In this document: one piece after another, positions 17,496-27,723 of the stretch
Position numbering within the stretch: position 1 is the first letter of the stretch
Layout: each line of letters opens with the position of its first letter
NCBI GenBank assembly: GCA_963787645.1
Contig: CAWBDS010000013.1
Coordinates: 124,001 to 188,000 of the forward strand
Direction: 5' to 3'
Origin: Palsa-504 sp963787645
GTDB lineage: Bacteria > Actinomycetota > Actinomycetes > Streptosporangiales > Streptosporangiaceae
DNA length: 64,000 bases
Notes under the pieces: model-generated
What the model was told of the DNA's origin: nothing
The model's input: only the letters and a program-made list of their open reading frames with translations
The model's database searches: none
Made by a program: the position numbers and the translations under genes

Positions 17496-19026
17496 CTAAG
17501 CCAGCCCCAGCAGCTCCGCGGCCGCCTGGGCGCTGGCCCGGGAGGCGCCGTAGGTGGCCAGGTACGACGTGCCCGCCTGCGGCTGCCAGTGCGGCAGCCC
17601 CATCTCGACCAGGACCGTATCGGGCCGGGCCGCGAGCAGCGTGCTGACCAGGGCCAGCGTGTTGGGATCCCGGTGTGCGTCCCGCACCGCCACGACCAGC
17701 GACCGGCCCGCCGCGGCGGCCAGGATCTCCGAAGCGTCGCCGGCGTTGACCCGGCGGACACTGTCCGGCCGGCACCCACGGCCCCAGCCCCCACCCGAAC
17801 GGCCCGGCCGCGATGTTCTCCCGAGGCTCGACCTCGATGACCAGTGGCCGGCGCAGCCCGGCCCGGGGCCCCGACCTGCGGATCGCGCGCCGGGCCGCGG
17901 TCAGTCCCACCTCGTCGGAGCCATGGCCGGGAACGGCGGGCGGGAAGCCCAGGGACCGGGTGCGCGCCAGGCCCCCGCGCAGGCGCGCGACCCGGTCGGC
18001 TGCATCCTCGAGCCGCGTCCCGGGGATAGTGCTGTCGCGAACCGCGTCGACCAGTGCCGAACGGACCGCCAGGTACTCCGCCTCATCGTTGTCCCGGCCC
18101 AGGCACAGCAGGTCGGTGCCTGCTGCCACGGCCCGCACCGCCGCCCCGGGAACGCCGAACCGGTCCCGGACCGCGCGCATCTCGAGCGCGTCGGAGACGA
18201 TCACGCCAGTGAACCCGAGTTCCCCGCGCAGCAGGCCGGTGATGGCGGCGGCGGACACGCTGGCGGGCAGATCGCCGGTCAGCTCGGGCACCCGCAGATG
18301 GCTGGGCATGACCGCGATGGTCCCGGCCTGGATCGCGGCCGCGAAGGGCGGCAGGTCCCGCCGGTACAGTTCGGTCAGGCCGCCGTCGATGGTGGCCATG
18401 GCCAGATGGGTGTCCGTCCCGGTCCGGCCGTGGCCGGGAAAGTGCTTGGCGCACGCGGCCACGCCCGCGCCCTGCAGGCCCGCCACCGCGGCGGCCGTAT
18501 GCCGCGACACCAGGTCGGTGTCCGCGCCGAACGAGCGGGTGCCGACCGCGGGGCTGTCCGCCGAGCCGAGCACGTCGGCGCACGGGGCCAGGTTGAAGTT
18601 GATCCCCAGAGCGGCCAGGTCCAGGCCGATGGCCCGGTACACGGCCTGGGTCAGCGCCACGTCGTCCACCCCGCCGAGCGCCGCGTTGCCCGGGTACGGG
18701 CTGCCGTTGGAGAACGCGACCCGGGTGACGTCCCCGCCCTCCTCGTCGATCGCGATCACCGGATCGGAGAGGTCGGAAAGGCCAGAAACCCCAGAAACCA
18801 CAGAAAGGGCGGGAGAGTCGGCCGCAGCCCCACGCAGCGCGGCGGTCAGTGCGGCCACCTGCTCGGGCGTGGCAATGTTCGGGCCGAACAGCGTCACCCC
18901 CGCCAATCCCCGCGAAAGCGCCGAAAGGAGCCACCGCGGCGCGGCGACCCCGGGAAACGGCGGGATGAGGATCGCCTCCGCCAGGCGGCCCAATACCGGG
19001 TCCGCGTGAGCCGAAAGCGTGGTCAT
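17496..19026 (-). pseudogene. GH3 beta-N-acetylhexosaminidase (NagZ-like), frameshift near 17772
   Basis: Family 3 glycoside hydrolases of this type remove beta-N-acetylglucosamine, for example from GlcNAc-anhydroMurNAc in peptidoglycan recycling. The N-terminal domain has the diagnostic KHFPGHG loop of NagZ-like enzymes and SDALEM with the catalytic aspartate. After GWGLGPWVPAG the frame becomes nonsense. The correct C-terminal domain resumes one base off (DSVRRVNAGDASEIL) and ends at 17496 with QAAAELLGLA. A one-base gain near 17772 explains this. ATG 19026 overlaps the upstream permease stop (ATGA), so it is the last gene of the sugar ABC operon. No signal peptide is seen, so it should act in the cytosol on imported sugar. 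Confidence 0.85.
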
Positions 19027-19913
19027 CCCTTCACCGCCCCGGCCACCAGGCCCGCGCGCAGGCGCCGCTGGACCAGCAGGAAGAAGGCCAGCACCGGGAT
19101 CGTGAACAGCGTCGAGGCGGCCATGATCGCGCCCCAGTTCGCTCCGGTGCGGCCGTAGAAGTACTGGACGTAGATGGGCAGCGTGAACTTGGCCGTGTCG
19201 GTGCCCAGGAAGGTCAGCGCGAAGATGAACTCGTTATAGGCGAACACGAACGCGAACACGCTGGTCGCCACTAGCCCCGGGGCCACCAGGGGCAGCAGGA
19301 TCTTCCAGAACACCTTCATCGGCCCGGCGCCGTCGATCGCGGCCGCTTCCTCCAACTCGCGCGGCACGGCAGCCACGAAGTTGCGCAGCATCCAGATCGT
19401 GACCGGCAGCGCGAACGCGGTGTACACCAGGATCAGCCCGACCAGGCTGTCCAGCAGGTTGAGCGACCGGAAATCGAGGAACAGCGCGATGACCAGCGCC
19501 TGCTGCGGCAGCATCTGCACGATCAGCAGCATGACCAGGTAAGTGGTCCGGAACCTGAACCGGAACCTGGCCAGCGCCACCGCGGCCAGCAGCGCGATCA
19601 AGGAGGACGCGGCCACCGACACCAGGGTCACGAACAGGCTGTTCTTCAGGAAGTTCCAGTACGGCAGCCCCCCGACGGCATTGCCGTCGATCACCGTTCG
19701 GAAGTTCCCCAGGGTCGGATGGGCCGGGAGCGGATGCGGGGTCAGCGAGTACCACTCGGTGGCCGGCTTGAACGCCGTCGAGATCATCCAGAAGATCGGG
19801 AACAGCGTGATCAGCGCGACCAGCAGCCCGAGCAGGTTCAGCCCGGCCCGCCGGGCCCGCCGGGTCAGCAACCGCCGCCGCCGCGAAGGCGCGGAAAAAG
19901 CAGAAGCAGTCAT
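19023..19913 (-). CDS. MalG-type sugar ABC permease
   Basis: The second membrane subunit of a CUT1 sugar importer, 296 residues with six predicted helices. The EAA loop that contacts the ATPase is clear (ELEEAAAIDGAGPMKVFW). ATG 19913 has a strong GGGAGGGGG site 7 bases upstream, so independent initiation is likely. However, no stop codon separates it from the preceding permease: the frame is open through both, giving a potential 609-residue fused protein. No ATPase gene is present in the operon. Such importers often share an MsiK-like ATPase encoded elsewhere. Confidence 0.9.
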   Translation of the reverse strand: MTASAFSAPSRRRRLLTRRARRAGLNLLGLLVALITLFPIFWMISTAFKPATEWYSLTPHPLPAHPTLGNFRTVIDGNAVGGLPYWNFLKNSLFVTLVSVAASSLIALLAAVALARFRFRFRTTYLVMLLIVQMLPQQALVIALFLDFRSLNLLDSLVGLILVYTAFALPVTIWMLRNFVAAVPRELEEAAAIDGAGPMKVFWKILLPLVAPGLVATSVFAFVFAYNEFIFALTFLGTDTAKFTLPIYVQYFYGRTGANWGAIMAASTLFTIPVLAFFLLVQRRLRAGLVAGAVKG

Positions 19914-20852
19914 CGCAGGGCCCCCTCCCGTGACCGATGCCCGCACATAGCCGACCGTGATGATCAGCAAGATGATGGTGAGGATGAAGGCCAGCGCGGA
20001 CGCCATTCCGTAGGCGGGCGGCAGCTGGAACGCGGTGGCGTACTCGTAGATGCCCAGGTTGTACTCGTCCCGCTGGCCGAGCTCGCCGATGACGATGAAC
20101 ACCTGCGTGAACACGCCGAAGTCCCAGATCACCGACAGCAGGAACAGCACCTGGAAGATCGGCCGCAGCAGCGGGTAGGTGATCCGCCAGAACATCGTCC
20201 ACGGCCCGGCGCCGTCCACCCGCGCGGACTCGAACAACTCCGCCGGTATGGTCCGCAGCCCGGCCAGCACGCTGACCGCGATGAACGGGAAGCCCAGCCA
20301 GACCACCACCGCGGTGGCCAGCGTGTAGGCCGGCAGCGCGGCGTTGGTCCAGGAGAACCCGGCCCACTGCGCGCCGCCGCCGAGCCACCCAGGGAGCTTG
20401 GACAGCAACCAGTCCACCACCCCGCCATCCGGGGTGGCCAGCCACACGAAGATCACGCTCGCCGACACCGCGGGCGTGGCCCAGGCCAGCACCGACACCG
20501 ACGAGACGAACGCGGCCATCTTGCGGCCCAGCTTGCTCAGCAGCAGGCCGACCAGGGTGCCGACGACCAGCGTCAGCGGGACCATGGCCACGGCCGACAG
20601 CACCGAAAGCCGCAGCGATAGCCAGAACTCCGGGTCGTGCAGGATGTGCGAGTAGTTGGCCAGGCCTACCCACTGCGCGGGCGCGGCGCCGATCTCCTGC
20701 GGCAGTCCGTAGTTCTGGAACGAGAGCTGGGCGATCTGGATAGTAGGCCAGATGACCAGGGCCGCGATCACCGCCGCGGACGGCAGCAGCAGCAGGTACG
20801 GGGCCAGCCGGTACCGCCGGGCCAACAGCACGCGCGCGCCGGCGCAAGCCAC
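19914..20852 (-). CDS. MalF-type sugar ABC permease, in frame with the next gene
   Basis: The first membrane subunit of the CUT1 importer, about 313 residues with six helices and an EAA loop (ELFESARVDGAGPWTMFW). The open frame begins at GTG 20852 (ACAGARVLLARRYRLAPYLL). A likelier N-terminus, MVSTISGQPGDLRAP, begins at ATG 20922 in another frame and would join after one indel near 20855. The C-terminus has no stop and continues directly into the MalG-type subunit. A true two-subunit fusion would be unusual. A lost stop, real or from base-calling, is the simpler reading. It lies just after the binding-protein gene. Confidence 0.85.
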
Positions 20853-20944
20853 GCGAAGATCCAGGCAAAGGGCCAGCCGGGGCCCGGAGGTCGCCCGGCT
20901 GGCCCGAAATGGTGCTCACCATGCGGAGGTTAGACCCTCGAGAC

Positions 20945-22305
20945 CTAGCTCTCGGTGCCCGTGTTCAGCACGGTCTGCAGCTGCGAGTTGGCCGAGGCCA
21001 CGGTCGAGGCGAACGGCGCGCCGTTCATCAGCGACTTGAGCATGTCGGGGATGATGAAGTACTTGCCGGTGTCCGCGGTCGGCCAGTTCTTGGCGTTCAG
21101 CGGCGAGACCTGGCTGTTGGCGGCGGCCGTCGCGAAACCCGACATGAACTTCTCGGTCTTGTACGGGCCGGCGGTCAGCTGGGCGGTGTACGGCGGGAAG
21201 AAGCCCTGCAGGTTGGCGAACGAGGTGGAGTTCGCCATGTTGTCCATCACCGAGATCAGGTCCCAGTCCGCCTGCGGGTACTTGCTGGTCTTGAAGACGG
21301 CCAGGTCCGAGCCGCCCGCGAAGACCGGAGCGGCGTTCGGGCCGTTCTGGCTCGGGATCGGGAACGAAGCCCAGTCGGACTTGTCGGTGGAGTTGGCGGG
21401 CATGGTCGCGGTGGCCCACGGCCCGTCGATGTACATGTCGAGCTTGCCCAGGCCGAAGTCCGTGTTGGCGCCCCCGGCCGTCGAGCCGGTGTTACCGAGT
21501 TCCGTTTGGCCTATGTACTTCGATGGTGACAGGTGGTAGGTGCTGTACAGCGAGACGTAGAACTTGATCGCCGCCTCGTCCGCCGGGGTGGTCAGGTCCG
21601 CGGTCCAGGTCCCGTTGCTTTCGCTAGCGATCTGGCCGCCCGCCCCCCACACGAAGCTGGCGAAGGCGTTCGTGTCGTCGGTGATCGCGTCGATGCCGTA
21701 CGTGCCGGGGAAGGTCTTCTGCAGCTTCTGCGCGTCGGCGATCAGCTGCGTCCAGGTGGTGGGCGGGCTGGAGATGCCGGCCTTGGTGAACTCATCGGTG
21801 CGGTACCAGACCCCGCGGACCCCGCCGAACCACGGAACGGCGTAGATGTCCCCGTTCTGCGTGTCGTTGGCTAGCATGCCGGACACGATGCCTGGCTTGG
21901 CCGACCACGCGTCCACGTAGCTGGATACGTCGGCCAGCACGCCCAGCGAGGCCTCGGTCGGCGTGTCGGTGTTGCCCAGCTCGGTGATGTCCGGGGCGTT
22001 CTTGCCGCTGGCCAGTGCGTTGTTCCAGTCGGTGGTCCGGCTGGTCCAGGGCACCCAGACCACGTTGACCTTGGTCTTGGCGTAGGCCGGGAAGTCCTTA
22101 TGGAACTGGGTGACCACGCCATTCATCCAGGTGACCTCGGACGGGACCGAACCGCCTATCCGCCACACGGTAAGCGACGCCGGCGCCGACGACGAGGATG
22201 ACGATGACCCGCCGGCTGACGGGCTGCTGGAGCTGCAGCCCGCGATCGCGAGCGCAGCCGCGGTGCCGAACGCGACCAGCGCGGCCGGGTTTTCCTGAGT
22301 CCCAC
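20945..22305 (-). pseudogene. Sugar-binding lipoprotein, start separated by a one-base loss in an A run
   Basis: A family 1 solute-binding protein that starts the sugar ABC operon. The body is intact from about 22270 to the stop at 20945. The natural start is GTG 22305, 8 bases after an AAGGAG site, giving MGLRK. The frame then breaks in an AAAA run (22290-22293). With five A residues it would read on as NPAALVAFGTAAALAIAGC, a proper lipoprotein signal with a lipobox, then a poly-Ser linker. The annotated-looking start inside the mature protein (22168) is therefore false. Next to a NagZ-like enzyme and a ROK regulator, the ligand is probably an amino-sugar oligosaccharide; that is inference. 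Confidence 0.85.
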
Positions 22306-22374
22306 TGCTGGCACTCCTTCCGGGGTGATGAACTCGGCGCTTGACACTATGACTAGCCGTGAGGCGAAACTAAC

Positions 22375-22387
22375 AGGAAAGTTTCCT
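22375..22387. promoter_or_regulatory. ROK-type operator between the binding protein and regulator
   Basis: AGGAAAGTTTCCT is a perfect palindrome around a central G. It lies in the 95-base divergent spacer and touches a TATAAG/TAAGAT -10 region just before the ROK gene start at 22401. ROK repressors of sugar operons typically use GAAA/TTTC palindromes of this kind. A further half-site-like GAAACT lies at 22366-22371. Confidence 0.65.
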
Positions 22388-22400
22388 ATAAGATAGTCCC

Positions 22401-23702
22401 GTGGCCGGATCGAGACGAAAGCCGCTTTCCGTACCGCACCGACGGGCGCTACACCGAAGGGACCGCGATGCAGCACCCACGCCAGGGCCGCCCCGCGGCC
22501 GGATAGATCGCGGCCGTCCGGGAACGCCGAGCCTGCTCCGCGAGCTCAACGACCGGGCCGCGCTGGAGCTGCTGCTGCGCGGCGGAACGCTGACCCGGTC
22601 CCAGATCAGCGAGCACACCGGGGTGTCCAAGGTGACGGTCTCCCAGGTGCTGACCCGCCTGGAGGAACGCGGTCTGGTCACCGTCGTGGGGGAGCAGGCC
22701 GGGAACCGCGGCCCGAACGCCGCGCTGTACTCGGTGGTCCCGTCCAGCGCCTACGTCGCGGGCCTGTACATGGATTTCGACCTGCTCAGCGCCGCGGTGG
22801 CCGACGTAACCGGCCGCCGGGTGGCCGAGGTGAGCGTCGACCCGAACGGCGCCGACGACCCGGTGGAACTGGTACGCGGGGTGATCGAGCAAGCCTGCGC
22901 CAGCGCCGGGCGTGGACCTGGCTCGGCTCAGCGCGCTGGTCATCGGCAGCCCCGGCGTGGTCGACCCGCGGACCGGTGACCCGCAGCTCGCGGTGAACCT
23001 GCCCGCCTGGCACGAGGGCGCGCTGGACGCGCTGCGCGACGTGCTGCATAAGCCGGTGATCATCGAGAACGACGTGAACCTGGCCGCTATGGCCGAGCAG
23101 GCCGCGGGCGCGGCCGCCGGGGCCGACGACTTCGTCCTGGTATGGATGGGCGTCGGTCTGGGCCTGGCCACGATGCTCGGCGGACGGCTGCACCGCGGCA
23201 CGGCTGGGGCGGCGGGCGAGATCGGCTACATGCCGGTGCACGGCGCCCCGCTGCACACTGGCAACAGGCACCCGGCCAGCGGCGGCTTCCAGTCGCTGGC
23301 CGGGGGGGCCGCGGTGCGCGCGCTCGGCGCCCGCACGGGTTCGCCGCGCCGACCGCCGCCGCGGCGGTCCAGGCCGCGGTGACCGCCCAGCCCGGCGGGT
23401 CCGCGCCCGCCGGGGCATTCCTCGACGACCTCGCCCAGCGGGTCGCGGTCGGGGTGGCCTCGGTCTGCGTCGTGCTGGACCCAGGGCTGGTCGTGCTAGG
23501 CGGCGAGGTAGGCCGGGCGGGCGGCGCCGCCCTGGCCGCCCGGGTGGCGGCCTGCGTGGCCGCCATCTGGCCGTCCCACCCGCGGGTCGTCCCGACCGGG
23601 GTGCCCGGCGAACCGGTACTGCGCGGCGCCATGCTGGCCGCCGTGGACCAGGCCCGGACCGCCCTGCTGGCCTCGGTCGCCGACCCCGGCCGGCCCCAGT
23701 AG
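22401..23702 (+). pseudogene. ROK-family transcriptional repressor with two frameshifts
   Basis: ROK repressors carry an N-terminal MarR-like winged helix and a sugar-kinase-like domain that binds the inducer. Here the helix-turn-helix is clear (GTLTRSQISEHTGVSKVTV). The second domain follows in two other frames: DLARLSALVIGSPGVVDP after an indel at 22907-22911, and GFAAPTAAAAVQAAV after an apparent lost G at 23337-23339. All pieces join into one normal-length protein. The zinc-binding cysteines of ROK kinases are absent, as in many pure regulators. It is divergent from the sugar ABC operon and is its likely regulator through the palindrome at 22375. Confidence 0.85.
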
Positions 23703-23722
23703 TCATTGGTCTATTTTTATAC

Positions 23723-23736
23723 CGAACGGGCCGTGG
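23723..23736. repeat. CCGAACGGGCCGTG motif, copy 2
   Basis: Identical to the copy at 7787-7800 and again placed after an AT-rich stretch (TATTTTTATA). It lies 20 bases after the ROK stop and about 270 bases before the first STAND/TPR start. Confidence 0.5.
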
Positions 23737-23993
23737 TTCGGGCCTTGAGTGAACACAGCGCACTCATGTGGTCACGCTGACGTAATCGCAGTTCAGCTTG
23801 ACCGTATCCGCCGTCGCGATCGGCCGAAACTGACCGCACATGCACATCCCGGTGAGCCATCTGCACGTGCATAATGGTGATGTCGGCGAGATCACGTTAC
23901 TTTAGAAGGCTCCCGTGGCTGAGCCTCCCTGCGTTACCGATTGACAGTTCCGAGGCGGTTTCGACACAGCGGAATAGATGGGAGTTAGGGGCA

Positions 23994-26168
23994 GTGCCCT
24001 CAGGAGGAATACCGGCTGAGCAATCGGTGCGGTTCCGGGTGGGCGACATGCCTCCGCTGGCCAAGGGATTCAGCGACCGGCCCGATACCGCCCGGGGCAT
24101 CCTTGACGCGCTGGTCCCGGGTTCGACGATCGCGCTCGTCCCGGGCTCGGAATTCGCCGAGGGCAAGCAGAACTGGCTGGGTGCGTCCGGCAAGACCCAG
24201 ATCGCGGTGATGCTCGCCGAAACGCTGTGGCGCTCGGGTGCCGTGAACGTGGTGGTCTGGATCTCGGGTGCCAGCCGGTCGGCGGTGCTGTCCGGGTACG
24301 CGCAGGCGTGGGTGGCGGCCACCGGCATCGAGCCGACCGGAACCGCGGAGTCGGTCGCGGCTCGTTTCGTCAGCTGGCTCGCCGAGACCCGCCAGCCGTG
24401 GCTGGTGGTGCTCGACGACCTGCCCAACGCGGACGAACTGGACGGACTGTGGCCCGAAGGCCCGGTCGGCCGGCTCCTGATCACCAGCACCCAGTCCACC
24501 GTCGCGGCCTCCCGGCACCGCACCAGGGTCTTCCCGGTGGGCTTCTTCAGCGTCCGCGAGGCCCTGGGCTGCCTGAGCGAGCGGCTCAGTGTCAATCCGG
24601 CTCAGCGCCCGGGCGCCATCGACCTGATCGAGGCGCTCGGCCGGGAGCCGCTGGCCCTGGCCCAGGCCGCCGCGGTGATTGCCAACTCCGCGCTGGCCTG
24701 CCGGGACTACCGGGACTACTTCCTCCGCAGGCGCCAGCAGATCGGGGTGGCCGCGGGCGAGGTCCCGTCGGCCGCCTCGGTCACCTGGACCCTGTCCCTG
24801 GGCCAGGCCGAACAACTGCTGCCCGGCCAGTCGGTCCGGCTCATGCTGGTCCTGATCGCCCTGTTCGACGGCCACGGGATCCCCGGCGCGGTGCTCGGCA
24901 CCCAGGCGGTCAGCACCTACCTGGGCGGCAGCACCGCCGGGTTCGGCATGCCGGTCGACTCCCAGCCGGCCTGGGACGCGCTGCTGGTCTGCGAGCGGGC
25001 CGGACTGATCACCATCAACCGGGCCGAGGCGCCGCCGATCATCACCATGAGCCCGGTGGTCCAGGCGGCCATCAGGCTAGCGGCGCCCCCGGTGTTCCAC
25101 GAGCGGGCGGCCAGCACGGCGGCCAGCGCGCTGCTGGAAGCGTGGCCCGCCGACGAACCTGAGCCGTGGACGGCCGCCGCCCTGCGCGCAAACGCCACTA
25201 GTGTGCAGAGCTGGGCGACGGACGTGCTGTGGGCCGATGGGTGCCATCCGCTGCTGCTGCGCGCCGGGCGCAGCCTGGACCGCGCCCGCCTGGCCGGGCC
25301 GGCCGTAGAGTACTGGCGGGACCTGTCCATACACTGCGACAACAAGCTAGCCCCTGGGCACCCTGACGCGCTGGTCGTCGCCGCTCATCTGGCCGGTGCC
25401 TACCTGGCCGCCGGGTACGCGGGCGAGGCAGTCACCTGGTACCGGCGGGTCCTCGCCGAACGGAGTCTGGATCTCGCCCCCGGGCATCCGGCCATCATCA
25501 CGGCGCGAGTCAGCCTGGCCGACGCGCTGATCGCGGCGGGCGATCCAGCGGAGGCGGTGATCATCCTGCGCCGGGCCGTAGCCGAATCCGAGCAGTTCCG
25601 CGGTCCGGGTCACCCGGACACGCTGGCCGTCCGAGATGAACTCGCGCGGGCGTACGAGGCTGCTGGTGACATACCGGCAGCTAGCGAACTGCTGGCCCAG
25701 ATCCTGGCCGACCGCGAGCGGTTGCAGGGTGCCCGCGATGTGCATGTTATGACCACCCGCGATCACCTCGCTGCCGCCCTCATGGCAGGCGGCCAGGTCA
25801 AGCAGGCCGTTTCCGGCTACAAGCGGGTCCTCGCCGATCGCTCCGCGGTCCTCGGACCCGACCATCCGGATACCATCGCCACCAAGGCGAGCCTGGTGAC
25901 CGCGTACCACGCCTCGGGCAAGATGGTGCTGGCGGTCCAGCTGTCCGAGCAGGCCTGCACGGATTCCGAGCGCATCCTGGGCGCCAATCACGTGGATACG
26001 CTGGCCAGGCAGGCCAGGCTGGCGAGCCTGTATTACGCCGTCGGCCGGGTCGGCGACGCCCACGCGCTGCTCCGGGATGTCACCGCGCGCTGCGAGCGGG
26101 TCCTTCCCTACGGCGATCCGCTGCGCGAAGCCGTCCGCCAGAGCCTGGCGAACATCGCAGGTGAATAA
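23994..26168 (+). CDS. STAND-like NTPase with TPR repeats, paralogue 1
   Basis: An NB-ARC-like NTPase joined to a tetratricopeptide array. From GTG 23994 it has 724 residues. A short N-terminus is followed by a degenerate P-loop (NWLGASGKTQ, lacking the first glycine of GxxxxGKT), Walker B WLVVLDDL and an ARC/winged-helix region. About six TPR units of roughly 42 residues fill the C-terminal half (pattern HPDT...LA.AY.AAG...A). No toxin, protease or nuclease domain is attached. GTG 23994 is chosen because it aligns with the start region of the paralogue at 27.7 kb; ATG 23874 would add 40 unlike residues. Function is unknown; signalling or defence scaffolds have this layout. Confidence 0.8.
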   Translation: MPSGGIPAEQSVRFRVGDMPPLAKGFSDRPDTARGILDALVPGSTIALVPGSEFAEGKQNWLGASGKTQIAVMLAETLWRSGAVNVVVWISGASRSAVLSGYAQAWVAATGIEPTGTAESVAARFVSWLAETRQPWLVVLDDLPNADELDGLWPEGPVGRLLITSTQSTVAASRHRTRVFPVGFFSVREALGCLSERLSVNPAQRPGAIDLIEALGREPLALAQAAAVIANSALACRDYRDYFLRRRQQIGVAAGEVPSAASVTWTLSLGQAEQLLPGQSVRLMLVLIALFDGHGIPGAVLGTQAVSTYLGGSTAGFGMPVDSQPAWDALLVCERAGLITINRAEAPPIITMSPVVQAAIRLAAPPVFHERAASTAASALLEAWPADEPEPWTAAALRANATSVQSWATDVLWADGCHPLLLRAGRSLDRARLAGPAVEYWRDLSIHCDNKLAPGHPDALVVAAHLAGAYLAAGYAGEAVTWYRRVLAERSLDLAPGHPAIITARVSLADALIAAGDPAEAVIILRRAVAESEQFRGPGHPDTLAVRDELARAYEAAGDIPAASELLAQILADRERLQGARDVHVMTTRDHLAAALMAGGQVKQAVSGYKRVLADRSAVLGPDHPDTIATKASLVTAYHASGKMVLAVQLSEQACTDSERILGANHVDTLARQARLASLYYAVGRVGDAHALLRDVTARCERVLPYGDPLREAVRQSLANIAGE

Positions 26169-26346
26169 GGCGACCTGTCATGCAGAACCGCAATGCCAGG
26201 AAAGATGCCGATATCGGCAAAGCTCTCCAGGCCGGATCCCTCGCGTGTTATTAGAGGACTGTTCGCGAGCTTATGCCCGTGTTGTCGTTGTGTGATCAGG
26301 TGGATCTGTGGCGTTACGGCCGGTCGGCGGGCCTGGCCGTGCTTTG

Positions 26347-27186
26347 ATGGCCCGCATGAGCGAGCGCAGGCGGTACCCGAGCGATTTAACCGATGAGCGG
26401 TGGGCGCTGATCGAGCCGGTGATCACCGCGTGGAAGGCCGCGCACCCCTCGGTCAGCGGCCACCAGGGCGGATACGAGATGCGGGAGATCATCAACGCGA
26501 TCTTGTACCAGTCCCGGACGGGCTGCCAGTGGGAGTACCTGCCGCATGACCTGCCGCCGCGCAGCGCCGCCTATTATTACTTCGCGAAGTGGCGCGACGA
26601 CGGCACCGACCAGGCCATCCATGACCTGCTGCGCTGGCACGCGCGGGAGAAGAAGGGCCGGAAGGCGGACCCTAGCCTGGTCGTGCTGGATACCCAGAGC
26701 GTGCACGCGGCGGCGTCGGTCCCGGCGGCCACGACCGGGAGGGACGCGGGCAAGAAGGTACCGGGCCGTAAGCGGTGCCTGGCCGTGGACGTCCTGGGGC
26801 TGGTCGTCGCGGTCGTCGTCCTGGCGGCGTCGGCGCACGACAACGCGGCCGGGATCGCCTTACTGGACCAGGTCACCGCGCACACCAGCACGGTGAGCAC
26901 AGCGCTGGCCGATCAGGGCTTCAAGAATGCGGTCGTCGCCCACGGCGCCGCCATGGGCATCGAGGTGCAGGTCGTGGAGCGCAACCCGGCCGACCGGGGC
27001 TTCGTCCCCCAGCCCAAGCGCTGGGTGGTGGAGCAGACGTTCGGGATCTTGTCCTTTCACCGGCGCCTGGTCCGCGATTACGAGCACCGGCTGGCCAGTT
27101 CGGCGTCGCGCGTGTACTGGGCGATGACCGACGTGATGGCCCGGCGGCTGACCGGCACCTCCGCGCCATCATGGCGGCCCGCGTGA
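26347..27186 (+). CDS. IS5-family DDE transposase
   Basis: A 279-residue DDE transposase. The N-terminal domain (RRYPSDLTDERWALIEPVI) is the DUF4096-type segment of IS5-like elements. The catalytic acids are in place: Asp in VLDTQSV, Asp in LADQGFKN and Glu in VVEQTFGILSFHRRL. ATG 26347 is used; ATG 26356 gives MSERRRYPSD and is equally possible, while the further upstream frame start at 26308 lacks family sequence. The protein is full length, so the copy may be active. Its 3' end overlaps the start of the accessory gene by 16 bases. Confidence 0.93.
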   Translation: MARMSERRRYPSDLTDERWALIEPVITAWKAAHPSVSGHQGGYEMREIINAILYQSRTGCQWEYLPHDLPPRSAAYYYFAKWRDDGTDQAIHDLLRWHAREKKGRKADPSLVVLDTQSVHAAASVPAATTGRDAGKKVPGRKRCLAVDVLGLVVAVVVLAASAHDNAAGIALLDQVTAHTSTVSTALADQGFKNAVVAHGAAMGIEVQVVERNPADRGFVPQPKRWVVEQTFGILSFHRRLVRDYEHRLASSASRVYWAMTDVMARRLTGTSAPSWRPA

Positions 27187-27622
27187 CTGCGGCCCCGGAC
27201 CCGGGCCAGTTCCTGCTGGACACGATCGATGCCGGGAGCAGGCGCTGACCCGCGAAGCGGGGCAGTGCCAGGCCCGGATCGACGAGCTCACCGCCAGGCT
27301 CCGCGAGCTGAACGAGGCGATCAGCGACCTGCAGATCACCCGCAAGACCCTGATCTCCCTCGCCGGGCACGACGACGGCCAGCCCGCCGCAGAGCCGGCC
27401 GGGCCGTCTCCCGCGCTCCCTGATCACCCCGCCTACCAGCAGATCCTTACCGCCTTCGCTGACCTGCGCCGTCCCCTGCGGGCCCGCGACCTGTGCGTGG
27501 CCCTGGACCTGCCGATCGCGGCAAAGAACACCGAGAACATCCGCTCCAAGCTAAAACGACTGGTCAGCCGCGGCATCCTCACCGAGACCGAGCCTGGCTT
27601 GTTCATCCAGCCACGCCCATAG
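27171..27622 (+). pseudogene. IS passenger gene: coiled coil plus winged helix, frameshift near 27233
   Basis: Reading starts at ATG 27171 inside the transposase end (MAARVTAAPDPGQFLLDTID). A missing base near 27233 throws it into a stop at 27247. In the next frame the protein continues for about 130 residues. It has a heptad-rich helix (DELTARLRELNEAISDLQ) and then a small winged-helix-like domain (LRARDLCVALDLPI; LKRLVSRGILTET) ending at TAG 27622. Similar coiled-coil/wHTH proteins accompany actinobacterial IS copies, so it is probably part of the element. Its function is unknown. Confidence 0.65.
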
Positions 27623-27723
27623 CCCGGCCCGCAGCCCTCCAGCCAGGACCCCTAACCCAACCCAGACGACGAAAAGGACATCAACCCGCGAAACGTCCTC
27701 TTAGATCTTAGGAGAGAGCATTG

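Larger units (their letters stand above)
26254..27700 (+). mobile_element. Complete IS5-superfamily insertion sequence, 1447 bp
   Basis: The ends GAGGACTGTTCGCG (26254-26267) and CGCGAAACGTCCTC (27687-27700) are inverted repeats matching at 12 of 14 positions. The element is flanked by TTA on both sides (26251-26253 and 27701-27703), a 3-base TNA-type target duplication as seen in IS5-superfamily subgroups. It carries a DDE transposase and an overlapping second gene. It sits between two paralogous STAND/TPR genes without interrupting either. Confidence 0.85.

Noticed and set aside
17554..19158. 534-codon plus-strand open frame across the GH3 gene
   Set aside because: Pure antisense composition; the minus-strand GH3 motifs are decisive.
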